Origin: Williamsia muralis
Lineage (GTDB): Bacteria > Actinomycetota > Actinomycetes > Mycobacteriales > Mycobacteriaceae
Reading direction: 5' to 3'
Length of the DNA: 64,000 nt
Assembly: GCF_002735905.1 (NCBI RefSeq)
Contig: NZ_PEBD01000005.1
Coordinates: 310,001-374,000, forward strand
Position numbers and translations under genes: made by a program. Each line of letters opens with the position of its first letter. The first letter of the stretch is position 1. A model generated the notes under the pieces. It searched no databases and was not told the origin of the DNA. It saw only the letters and a program-made list of their open reading frames with translations. Positions 1 to 7,446 of the stretch are shown here, piece after piece.

Positions 1-101
1 AGGTCTTTCGCATCCGAGCGGCGCCGGTAGCCGGCCTCGCTGAGGATCTCGGCGGCGGACTCGGAAAGCGCCCCCTTGTTGGGAACGGCAACGCGCAGCA
101 T
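1..101 (-). CDS. hisG: ATP phosphoribosyltransferase HisG (partial, N-terminus only)
   Basis: Only the first 33 codons are in the window and the rest continues past base 1. The translation begins [16 protein letters not shown], which is the characteristic HisG N-terminus and close to the M. tuberculosis protein as I remember it. HisG condenses ATP with PRPP in the first step of histidine synthesis and is normally feedback-inhibited by histidine through a C-terminal domain that cannot be seen here. The gene lies just downstream of hisE on the same strand, about 50 bases away, so the two are probably co-transcribed. The identification rests on a short stretch but the motif is distinctive. Confidence 0.9.
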   Translation of the reverse strand, partial: MLRVAVPNKGALSESAAEILSEAGYRRRSDAKD

Positions 102-153
102 GGGTGGTCCTATCGGGGAACGGGCATTTCGGGAAGACGGCCGCAGGGCCGTC

Positions 154-435
154 TCACAGGTGTTTGTAGACGTCGTCGAGAGTCAGGCCGCGTTTGATCA
201 TCATCACCTGAAGCCAATAGAGCAACTGAGATATCTCCTCGGCGGTCGCCTCCGCACTCTCGTGCTCGGCAGCGAGCCACACCTCGCCGGCTTCCTCGAT
301 GATCTTCTTGCCGAGGGCGTGCACTCCCTTGTCGAGAGCGGTAACCGTTCCGCTTCCCTCGGGACGGGTGGCGGCCCGATCGGTCAACTCGGCGAACAGC
401 TCATCGAAGGTCTTCACGGTGCTCAAGTGTTCCAT
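154..435 (-). CDS. hisE: Phosphoribosyl-ATP pyrophosphatase HisE
   Basis: This 93-residue protein hydrolyses phosphoribosyl-ATP to phosphoribosyl-AMP, the second step of histidine synthesis. It is the stand-alone HisE form rather than a HisIE fusion. It shows the all-alpha MazG-like fold signature, with [18 protein letters not shown] and the [12 protein letters not shown] helix carrying the metal-binding acidic residues. I chose the ATG at 435, giving [10 protein letters not shown], because it aligns with mycobacterial HisE; an ATG five codons upstream is open but less likely. The start lies inside the 3' end of the upstream HAD gene (35-base overlap), so translation of the two is likely coupled. 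Confidence 0.95.
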   Translation of the reverse strand: MEHLSTVKTFDELFAELTDRAATRPEGSGTVTALDKGVHALGKKIIEEAGEVWLAAEHESAEATAEEISQLLYWLQVMMIKRGLTLDDVYKHL

Positions 436-1096
436 TGGACGCCGCAGCAAGGTCGTCGAGGGTCAGTCCGACGAGGCTCTCCCGCAGTGTGCGACGCGGA
501 CCACCGGAAACCGGCGCCTCCGACGGGATGACGATCACCGCGCAGCCGGCAGCGCTGGCCGCCTGTGACCCGGTCGGCGAATCCTCCACGGCCAGACAGT
601 GCGACGGGTCGACGCCGAGCAGCCGTGCCGCTTTCAGGTAGGGGTCGGGTTGGGGCTTGCCGAGCGGTACCTCGTCGCCGCACACAGTCGCCTCGAACCG
701 ATGTCTCCCGATCGTCTCGAGCGCCTCGTCGGTCAACTCGCGCTCGGTGTTGGTCACCAACGCCATCGCGATGCCCTGCTCACCGATGAGGTCGAGGGCC
801 TCGCGAGCTCCGGGCATCCAGGGAATCCCGAGCTTGAACAACGCCGACACCCGCGCGCGGAGCCACGCGGCCCGGCCGGGGTAGTCGCGTTCGCCGTCGG
901 GCACGCCCGCGGCCACGAACACCTTGGTCAACGCGTCGGTCATCGAATTACCGAGCGTCGATTGGCGGAGTGCATGGTCCATCTCGATGCCCAGGTCGGC
1001 AGCGAGGTCGGCCATTGCGACGTCCCACAGCTTTTCCGAGTCGAGCAGTGTGCCGTCCATGTCCCAGAAGACGGCGTCGGGTAGATCGCTCACCAC
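401..1096 (-). CDS. HAD superfamily phosphatase (beta-phosphoglucomutase/DOG-phosphatase-like)
   Basis: This 231-residue soluble protein has the full set of HAD motifs. Motif I is [12 protein letters not shown] with nucleophile Asp12 and Asp14, motif II is ALVTNTE, the motif III lysine is in PLGKPQPDP, and motif IV is [12 protein letters not shown] helical cap of subfamily I type lies between motifs I and II. The substrate cannot be read from sequence. It heads a compact group with hisE and hisG, and its last 35 bases overlap hisE. A link to histidine synthesis (histidinol-phosphate phosphatase) is possible but unsupported by motif evidence. The start is a GTG preceded by GGAAGGA; a second in-frame GTG one codon downstream is also possible. 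Confidence 0.85.
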   Translation of the reverse strand: MVSDLPDAVFWDMDGTLLDSEKLWDVAMADLAADLGIEMDHALRQSTLGNSMTDALTKVFVAAGVPDGERDYPGRAAWLRARVSALFKLGIPWMPGAREALDLIGEQGIAMALVTNTERELTDEALETIGRHRFEATVCGDEVPLGKPQPDPYLKAARLLGVDPSHCLAVEDSPTGSQAASAAGCAVIVIPSEAPVSGGPRRTLRESLVGLTLDDLAAASNGTLEHREDLR

Positions 1097-1175
1097 GTCA
1101 TCCTTCCCGACGCCGGCCCAGGAAGAAAATCGTGCTGCCTGCGTGGGCTACCGGTCCCGGCTGGACCCACCTCTG

Positions 1176-2387
1176 CTAGCGCTTGCCGGCACTCCACGCA
1201 TAGGGCAACTCGGTACCGTTGAGGACGTACGCCCCGACCGCCTGCGACTTGAAGATCGATGGATTGTGCGTGGAGATCGTCCGCGCATTGCGCCAGTGTC
1301 GATCCAGTCGCAGGCTCTCGGAGGTGATGGAAGCCCCGCCGACCTCGAAGAGCTGAGTCGTCGCGGCCAGGACCAGATCGATGACGGTCAATTGTGCTTG
1401 TGCCGCAGCGACTTCGGCTCGATCGAGCAACTCCGGATCCTGAGCGGTCGAACTGTCGGCAAGTACCTCGTCGAGGACGTCGGCAACTGCCAGCACCGCC
1501 GCGCGCGCAGTGAACGCGGCACTCGACAGCTTTCCGATGACCTGCTGCACCAGCGGATCCTCCCTGGGCAGATCCGCGGCGGCATGGGTGTACGAGCGAG
1601 TCCGGTCGCGAACCCACGCCGCAGCGTCGTCGGTGGCGCGCTGCGCGATACCTGCCAGCACGGCCAGTTGCACCAGCTGCAGATACGACGTGGCATAGGT
1701 CTTTCCAGCGCCGCCGTATCCTGGTCCCAGGATACGGTCTGGGCTGACCACGACATTGCTGAATTCCGTTGTGCCGCTGGCCGTCAGCCTTTGTCCGAAG
1801 CCATCCCAATCGTCATGCTGGGTGACGCCGTCGGCGTGTGCGTCGACGAGCACCGACACACGTTCGCCGTCCTGGTCCGCGGCGACCAGGATGTGGTCCG
1901 AATACAGCGACCCGGTGCTGTAGTACTTCGTGCCGTTGAGCACCCACTGGTCGCCGTCGCGGGTCAGGCGCGTCTGGTAGCGGTCCACGGCACCCACGCC
2001 GGGTTCGGTGATCGCGTTGCCGACGAGTACACCACCGGCCGTCGCACGAAGCCAGGTGTCACGGGCGTCGCTCACCTCGGCGAGCCGCTGATCTTCGACG
2101 AAACTGAAGTGGACACGCAACGCTTGTGGAAGGTTCGATTCCGCCGCGGCGAGGTCGATGAGAAGTCGGAACTGTTGGCGCACAGTGGCCCCGAGTCCGC
2201 CGAACTCAACGGGCACCCGCAGTGCTCCGAAACCCAGTTCCCGTAACCGGCCGACCTCGTCGTATGCCAACCGTCGATCCACCTCGCGCTCGGTCGCACC
2301 GGCGGCGATGCTCTCGAAGGCCGGACGAAAACGATCGTCGAGTTCGGTGTCGGTGAAGGCTCCGGCAGCAGCAACAGTTGATGTCAT
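1176..2387 (-). CDS. Acyl-CoA dehydrogenase-like flavin monooxygenase (DszC/SfnB type)
   Basis: This 403-residue protein has the acyl-CoA dehydrogenase fold: an N-terminal helical domain, a middle beta domain with ITEPGVG and NGTKYYSTGSLYSDH, and a C-terminal four-helix bundle. The STGSLYSDHILVAA and RLTASGTTEFSNVVV segments resemble the DszC/SfnB branch, whose FMNH2-dependent members oxygenate organosulfur compounds, more than the classical FAD beta-oxidation enzymes. The start chosen is the ATG at 2387 (MTSTVAAAGAF); a longer in-frame start adds 12 unlikely residues. It lies 86 bases downstream of metH on the same strand, separated by a strong hairpin. A sulfur-scavenging role feeding methionine synthesis is an inference from family and context; the substrate is unknown. 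Confidence 0.75.
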   Translation of the reverse strand: MTSTVAAAGAFTDTELDDRFRPAFESIAAGATEREVDRRLAYDEVGRLRELGFGALRVPVEFGGLGATVRQQFRLLIDLAAAESNLPQALRVHFSFVEDQRLAEVSDARDTWLRATAGGVLVGNAITEPGVGAVDRYQTRLTRDGDQWVLNGTKYYSTGSLYSDHILVAADQDGERVSVLVDAHADGVTQHDDWDGFGQRLTASGTTEFSNVVVSPDRILGPGYGGAGKTYATSYLQLVQLAVLAGIAQRATDDAAAWVRDRTRSYTHAAADLPREDPLVQQVIGKLSSAAFTARAAVLAVADVLDEVLADSSTAQDPELLDRAEVAAAQAQLTVIDLVLAATTQLFEVGGASITSESLRLDRHWRNARTISTHNPSIFKSQAVGAYVLNGTELPYAWSAGKR

Positions 2388-2419
2388 GGCATGAAGTGTT
2401 GGCCACGACCGCGCCAGAA

Positions 2420-2454
2420 GCACCAGTTCGACTCACGCTGAATCGAACTGGTGC
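2420..2454 (-). terminator. Perfect 12-bp inverted repeat, probable metH terminator
   Basis: The arms GCACCAGTTCGA and TCGAACTGGTGC are perfectly complementary and enclose an 11-base loop. The hairpin starts 20 bases after the metH stop and ends 33 bases before the start of the flavoenzyme gene. There is no U-run after it, as is common for actinobacterial terminators. It could instead be a structured leader of the downstream gene or an operator. Confidence 0.6.
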
Positions 2455-2473
2455 CCACCTGACGAGCTGCCGC

Positions 2474-5400
2474 CTACGTGTTGAAGTACTTCGCTTCGGG
2501 GTGGTGCAGCACAAAGGCATCCGTCGACTGCTCCGGGTGGAGCTGCAACTCGTCCGATAATTCGACGCCGATGCGGCCCGGGTCGAGGAGGTCCATCATC
2601 TTGGCCCGATCCTCCAGATTCGGGCAGGCGCCGTAACCGAACGAGAAGCGCGCGCCCCGGTACTTGAGGTCGAAGAAGTCCTGCGGGTTGTCCGGATCCT
2701 CCGCGGCCATGGCGGTGTCACCAAAACGCAGTTCCTCGCGCACCCGCTGATGCCAGAACTCGGCAAGTGCCTCGGTCAGCTGCACACCGATGCCGTGCAC
2801 CTCGAGATAGTCGCGGTACGCGTCCTCGGCGAACAACTTGTTGGCGAAGTCGGCGATCGGCTGCCCCATGGTGACCAGTTGGAACGGTAGAACGTCCACC
2901 TCGCCGGTCTCGATCGCGTCGGCACGCGAGCGGATGAAGTCGGCGATGCAGAGGAACCGCCCGCGCTGCTGCCGCGGGAACTCGAAGCTGTGCCGGATCG
3001 GCGCGTCCGGGCGCGGCTCGGTGAGCACGTGCACCACATCGCCCTCGCTGACGGCCGGGTAGAAGCCGTAGACCACGGCGGCGTGTTGCAGGATGTTCTC
3101 CGTCGCCAGCCGGTCGATCCAGTGGCGCAGCCGCGGACGTCCGTCGGTCTCCACCAGATCTTCGTAACTCGGCCCCTCACCGGCTCGGGCGCCGCGCAGC
3201 CCCCACTGCCCCAGGAACAGGGCGCGCTCGTCGAGCAACGACAGATACTGAGCCACGGGGACGCCCTTGACGATGCGTGACCCCCAGAACGGAGGCGTGG
3301 GTACCGGAAGCCCCGCGGCGACATCCGAACGCTCGGGCACCACCACCGGCTCTGCCTCGGCCTTACGCTTTTCGGCGATGCGCTTGGACCGGTCGTGGCG
3401 CTTCTTGCGTTCGGCGGTCTTCTCCGCCGCTGCCAGAGCCTCGGGACTGTCGGGTGCCGGAGCACCGCCACGCTTGGTCAGCATGATGTCGTCCATCAGC
3501 CGCAGGCCCTCGAAAGCGTCTCGCGCGTAATGCACGTCGCCCTCGTAGGTCTCGCTGAGATCGTTCTCCACATAGGACCGGGTCAGTGCCGCACCGCCGA
3601 GCAGGACGGGGTACTTCTCGGCCAGACCCCGGCTGTTGAGTTCCTTGAGGTTGTCCTTCATCACCACCGTGGACTTCACCAGCAGGCCGGACATCCCGAT
3701 GACGTCGGCGTTCTTGTCCTCGGCGGCCTCGATGATGTTCGCGATCGGCTGTTTGATGCCGATGTTGACCACTTCGTAGCCGTTGTTCGACAAGATGATG
3801 TCGACAAGATTTTTCCCGATGTCGTGCACATCGCCCTTGACCGTGGCCAGCACGATGCGGCCCTTGCCGTCTTCTCCGGTGGCCTCCATGTGTGGCTCCA
3901 GATGCGCCACAGCCATTTTCATGACCTCTGCGCTCTGGAGGACAAATGGCAACTGCATCTGCCCGGACCCGAAGAGCTCACCGACCGTCTTCATGCCGGA
4001 GAGCAGCGTCTCGTTGATGATCTCGAGCGGCGGTTTCTCCGTCATCGCCTCGTCGAGATCATCGGTGAGGCCGGCTCGTTCTCCGTCGACGATCCGGCGC
4101 TCGAGACGTTCAAAGAGCGGTAGTTTGGCCAATTCCTGCGCGCGGCTCTCCCGAGCCGACGCCGCGGAGACGCCCTCGAACAACTGCATGAGTTTCTGTA
4201 GCGGGTCGTAGCCTTCCCGACGCCGGTCGTAGACCAGGTCGAGGGCGATCTCCCGGTGGTCGTCGGGGATCCGCGCCATCGGCAGGATCTTGGAGGCGTG
4301 GACGATGGCCGTGTCGAGACCTGCCTCCACACACTCGTGCAGGAACACCGAGTTGAGCACCTGACGGGCGGCGGCATTGAGTCCGAAGGACACATTCGAG
4401 ATGCCGAGGGTGAAGTGGACGTCGGGATGACTCGCCTTCAGCCGGCGGATCGCCTCGATCGTTTCGATGCCGTCGCGGCGGACCTCTTCTTGACCTGTCG
4501 AGATGGGGAACGTGAGGGCATCGATGATGATGTCCTCTTCGTTCAGGCCCCAGTTCTCGGTGATGTCGGTGATGAGGCGTTCGGCGACCTTCACCTTCCA
4601 ATCGGCGGTTCGGGCCTGGCCCTCTTCGTCGATGGTCAGCGCGACCACGGCGGCGCCGTGCTTCTTGACCAGCTTCATCGTGCGGGTGAATCGCGATTCG
4701 GGGCCGTCGCCGTCCTCGTAGTTCACCGAGTTCACCGCGCAGCGTCCACCCAGGTGCTCCAGCCCGGCCTCGAGCACCTCGGGCTCGGTGGAGTCGAGCA
4801 TGATCGGCAGCGTCGAGGAGGTGGCCAGTCGGCTGGCGAGCGCGGACATGTCGGCGGCGCCGTCGCGGCCGACGTAGTCGACGTTGAGGTCGAGCATGTG
4901 TGCACCGTCGCGCGTCTGATCCTTGGCGATGTCGAGGCACTTCTGGTAGTCCCCGGCGAGCATCGCGTCGCGGAATGCCTTCGACCCGTTGGAGTTGGTG
5001 CGCTCACCGATCATCAGGATGCTGGCGTCCTGGTGGAACGGCACCGAGCTGTACAACGACGAGATCTCGGCGGCGTGTTCCGGGTGCCGTTCAGCCTTGT
5101 CGGCGCCCCGTACCGCCTCGGCGACCTGACGAATGTGCTCGGGTGTGGTGCCACAGCAACCACCGACGAACGACAGTCCGTACTCCTGGACGAAACCCTT
5201 GAGAGACTCGGCGAGCTCTTCCGGCGTCAGCGGGTACTCGGCACCGTCCTTGCCCAGGGTCGGCAGCCCGGCGTTGGGCATCACCGAGACAGGCACACGA
5301 GCGTGGCGGGTGAGGTACCGGAGGTGTTCGCTCATCTCCGCGGGACCCGTGGCGCAGTTCAGGCCGATCATGTCGATGCCCAGGGGCTCCAGCGAGGTGA

Positions 5401-6052
5401 GTGCAGCCCCGATCTCCGAGCCCAGCAGCATGGTGCCGGTGGTTTCCACGGTGACGTGGGTGATGATCGGGATCCGCCGGCCGAGTTCGTCCATCGCCTG
5501 CTGCGAACCGAGAACGGCGGCCTTCACCTGCAGCAGGTCCTGCGAGGTCTCGATCAGGATGGCGTCGGCACCGCCCTCGACCATTCCCAGCGCGCATTCC
5601 TGGTACGCATCGCGGATCGCAGCGAAGGTGGTGTGGCCCAGAGTGGGAAGTTTGGTACCCGGCCCGATCGAACCGAGAACAAAGCGAGGGATGCCGTCGG
5701 CACTCGGTCCGACCTCATCGGCGACCTCTCGGGCGAGCTTGGTGCCCTTGAAGGCCAGCTCCCGGATGCGGTCGGCGATGTCGTAGTCGCCGAGGTTCGA
5801 GAGGTTACAACCGAAGGTGTTGGTCTCGACCGCGTCCGCGCCGGCCTCGAAATAGGCTCGGTGGATCTCCCGAAGGACGTCCGGGCGGGTGTCGTTGAGG
5901 ATCTCGTTGCAACCCTCGAGCCCCAGGAAATCGGCCAATGTCAGGTCCGCTGCCTGCAACATTGTTCCCATGGCACCGTCACCGATCAGGACGCGTTTGT
6001 TCATCGCGGCGAGCAATTCGGTATCGAATGATGCTGAAGTTGCGGCAGGCAT
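2474..6052 (-). CDS. metH: Cobalamin-dependent methionine synthase MetH
   Basis: This 1192-residue modular enzyme transfers a methyl group from 5-methyl-tetrahydrofolate to homocysteine via methylcobalamin. The homocysteine domain (about 15-325) has the zinc cysteines in LNCATG and GGCCGT (Cys299/Cys300). The pterin-binding domain follows (about 340-600, with MIGERTNSNGSKAF). The cobalamin cap and B12 domain come next, with the axial-ligand motif DVHDIGKN (His743). The C-terminal half carries the SAM-binding reactivation domain. All four modules appear intact. The start ATG at 6052 lies 7 bases after a TACCCT -10 element, so the mRNA is predicted to be leaderless. The gap to the divergent PAC2 gene is only about 50 bases, leaving no room for a cobalamin riboswitch. 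Confidence 0.97.
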   Translation of the reverse strand: MPAATSASFDTELLAAMNKRVLIGDGAMGTMLQAADLTLADFLGLEGCNEILNDTRPDVLREIHRAYFEAGADAVETNTFGCNLSNLGDYDIADRIRELAFKGTKLAREVADEVGPSADGIPRFVLGSIGPGTKLPTLGHTTFAAIRDAYQECALGMVEGGADAILIETSQDLLQVKAAVLGSQQAMDELGRRIPIITHVTVETTGTMLLGSEIGAALTSLEPLGIDMIGLNCATGPAEMSEHLRYLTRHARVPVSVMPNAGLPTLGKDGAEYPLTPEELAESLKGFVQEYGLSFVGGCCGTTPEHIRQVAEAVRGADKAERHPEHAAEISSLYSSVPFHQDASILMIGERTNSNGSKAFRDAMLAGDYQKCLDIAKDQTRDGAHMLDLNVDYVGRDGAADMSALASRLATSSTLPIMLDSTEPEVLEAGLEHLGGRCAVNSVNYEDGDGPESRFTRTMKLVKKHGAAVVALTIDEEGQARTADWKVKVAERLITDITENWGLNEEDIIIDALTFPISTGQEEVRRDGIETIEAIRRLKASHPDVHFTLGISNVSFGLNAAARQVLNSVFLHECVEAGLDTAIVHASKILPMARIPDDHREIALDLVYDRRREGYDPLQKLMQLFEGVSAASARESRAQELAKLPLFERLERRIVDGERAGLTDDLDEAMTEKPPLEIINETLLSGMKTVGELFGSGQMQLPFVLQSAEVMKMAVAHLEPHMEATGEDGKGRIVLATVKGDVHDIGKNLVDIILSNNGYEVVNIGIKQPIANIIEAAEDKNADVIGMSGLLVKSTVVMKDNLKELNSRGLAEKYPVLLGGAALTRSYVENDLSETYEGDVHYARDAFEGLRLMDDIMLTKRGGAPAPDSPEALAAAEKTAERKKRHDRSKRIAEKRKAEAEPVVVPERSDVAAGLPVPTPPFWGSRIVKGVPVAQYLSLLDERALFLGQWGLRGARAGEGPSYEDLVETDGRPRLRHWIDRLATENILQHAAVVYGFYPAVSEGDVVHVLTEPRPDAPIRHSFEFPRQQRGRFLCIADFIRSRADAIETGEVDVLPFQLVTMGQPIADFANKLFAEDAYRDYLEVHGIGVQLTEALAEFWHQRVREELRFGDTAMAAEDPDNPQDFFDLKYRGARFSFGYGACPNLEDRAKMMDLLDPGRIGVELSDELQLHPEQSTDAFVLHHPEAKYFNT

Positions 6053-6059
6053 GGTTAAC

Positions 6060-6065
6060 AGGGTA
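6060..6065 (-). promoter_or_regulatory. Predicted -10 element of leaderless metH
   Basis: TACCCT on the minus strand ends 7 bases before the metH ATG, so transcription should begin at or within a base of the start codon. Confidence 0.55.
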
Positions 6066-6091
6066 GTTCGCTCTCCATCGGTGTTCGGTCG

Positions 6092-6097
6092 TAGGCT
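6092..6097 (+). promoter_or_regulatory. Predicted -10 element of leaderless PAC2 gene
   Basis: TAGGCT is followed by 6 bases and then the GTG at 6104. It lies back-to-back with the metH -10 element, 26 bases apart. Confidence 0.55.
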
Positions 6098-6103
6098 GGA
6101 TCA

Positions 6104-6985
6104 GTGAACGCTGAGCAGAGCGCAAACCTTCCACGATTGCGCCGCCCCACGCTGGTTGCTGCCTTCGAAGGGTGGAATGACGCCGGTGATGCGGCCAGCG
6201 GAGCGGTCGAACATCTCGAGCTCGTCTGGGATGCTGTTCCGCTCGCCGACATCGATTCCGACGACTACTACGACTTCCAGGTCAACAGGCCGACGATCAA
6301 ACAAATCGACGGGGTGACCCGGCGAATCGATTGGCCGACAACATCGATTTCGTACTGTACGCCGCCGGGATCGGACCGGGACATCGTTCTGCTGCGCGGT
6401 ATCGAGCCGAACATGCGCTGGCGAGGGTTCTGCGCCGAGATCCTCGACATCGCCCGCAACCTCGAGGTGGACACCGTGGTCATCCTGGCGGCCCTGCTCG
6501 CAGATACCCCGCACACTCGTCCGGTCCCGGTCACCGGCGCGGCCTACAGCAGTGAATCGGCAAAGCAGTTCAAGCTCGAGGAAAGTCGGTATGAAGGGCC
6601 TACCGGTATCACCGGTGTGCTGCAGGACGAGTGTGTGAAGTCGGGGATCCCGGCCATCTCCTTCTGGGCCGCAGTTCCGCACTATGTGTCCACCCCACCC
6701 AACCCCAAGGCATCGGCAGCACTGCTCAGTCAGCTCGAGGAAGTGCTCGACGTCGAGGTCCCACTCGGTGAACTGCCGGAACAGGCAGAGGAATGGGAGC
6801 GCGCAGTCACCGAGATGACCGAGGACGACGAGGAGATCGCCGATTACGTGCGCGGCCTCGAAGAGCGCGGCGACGCTGAGGTCAGCGTGGACGAGACACT
6901 GTCGAAGATCGACGGCGATGCGCTGGCCGCCGAGTTCGAGCGCTATCTCCGCAGGCGCGGTCCGGGCGGCAGTTTCGGCGCCTGA
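6104..6985 (+). CDS. PAC2 family protein
   Basis: This 293-residue protein belongs to the PAC2 family, related to eukaryotic proteasome assembly chaperone 2. The opening LVAAFEGWNDAGDAASGAVEHL is typical, as are the central LLRGIEPNMRWRGF and the VTVLGAL-like segment (here TVVILAALLADTPHTRPVPVTG). The C-terminal third (about 215-280) is strongly acidic and probably helical. In actinobacteria these proteins have been considered together with proteasome biology, but the biochemical role is not settled. The start is GTG at 6104, supported by a -10 element 6 bases upstream and by the absence of a ribosome binding site. It is the positional equivalent of Rv2125 in M. tuberculosis, beside metH. Confidence 0.85.
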   Translation: MNAEQSANLPRLRRPTLVAAFEGWNDAGDAASGAVEHLELVWDAVPLADIDSDDYYDFQVNRPTIKQIDGVTRRIDWPTTSISYCTPPGSDRDIVLLRGIEPNMRWRGFCAEILDIARNLEVDTVVILAALLADTPHTRPVPVTGAAYSSESAKQFKLEESRYEGPTGITGVLQDECVKSGIPAISFWAAVPHYVSTPPNPKASAALLSQLEEVLDVEVPLGELPEQAEEWERAVTEMTEDDEEIADYVRGLEERGDAEVSVDETLSKIDGDALAAEFERYLRRRGPGGSFGA

Positions 6986-7049
6986 GGACGCAGAACCGAC
7001 CTTGATCACCGCCCGCCAGGCGATGCGGTGAGTTCTCGACAATCGAGAT

Positions 7050-7065
7050 GTAACGCGGCTGCAAG
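7050..7065 (+). promoter_or_regulatory. Weak GlnR-like site upstream of the nitrite reductase cluster
   Basis: GTAAC, six bases, GCAAG resembles the GlnR half-site pair GTNAC-N6-GNAAC, with a mismatch in the second half. GlnR activates nirBD in other actinobacteria. It lies about 35-50 bases before the first gene of the cluster. This is a suggestion only. Confidence 0.3.
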
Positions 7066-7098
7066 TAATGGTTCATCGAGTTCACGTTTAGTGGCGGC

Positions 7099-7446
7099 AT
7101 GTCCAGTACTCCGAAGTTCTTGCAGGGTGTCTTCTCGTTCACCGGTACCGGATTGACCAAGGCAGCGCCGTTGGATCCTTCCTTGACGTATCAGGTGCCG
7201 GCCGGGATGACCGTTCAACCGCTGTATTTCCGGGGAGGGAACAGCAGTTCAGAACTCGTCTACGTGGCATTGCACCGTGACCAGCAGCCGATGAGATGGT
7301 TCCCGATGGGAGCGAGGGCCTCGGTGAACGTTCCGTTGCGCGTAGTGGAAGACGTGGATCCGGACAGCTTGCTCGAGCTGGTGTTCGCCGCGCCCGAGGG
7401 GTGCAGCGGCGAAATCGTGGTCGACTTCGGATTCGTGGAGTTCTGA
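7099..7446 (+). CDS. Small conserved-looking protein co-transcribed with nirB, function unknown
   Basis: I do not recognise this 115-residue protein. It has no signal peptide or membrane segment and looks like a mostly beta domain: PAGMTVQPLYFRGGNSSSELVYVAL, then MRWFPMGARASVNVPL, then an acidic stretch DVDPDSLLELVFAAPEGC. Its stop codon overlaps the nirB start (TGATG), so the two are almost certainly translationally coupled. That placement suggests a role in nitrite reduction or its regulation, such as assembly or redox-partner docking. This is inference from context only. The single Cys (in EGCSG) makes an Fe-S function unlikely. Confidence 0.7.
   Translation: MSSTPKFLQGVFSFTGTGLTKAAPLDPSLTYQVPAGMTVQPLYFRGGNSSSELVYVALHRDQQPMRWFPMGARASVNVPLRVVEDVDPDSLLELVFAAPEGCSGEIVVDFGFVEF

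Noticed and set aside
4256..6031. Long open frame antisense to metH (about 590 codons)
   Set aside because: It lies wholly opposite a well-supported gene, has no recognisable domain, and is the expected by-product of high G+C third-position bias.
7296..7445. Upstream extension of nirB by 50 codons
   Set aside because: It runs through the small gene that ends at 7446 and adds no homologous sequence; the ATG at 7446 matches NirB.
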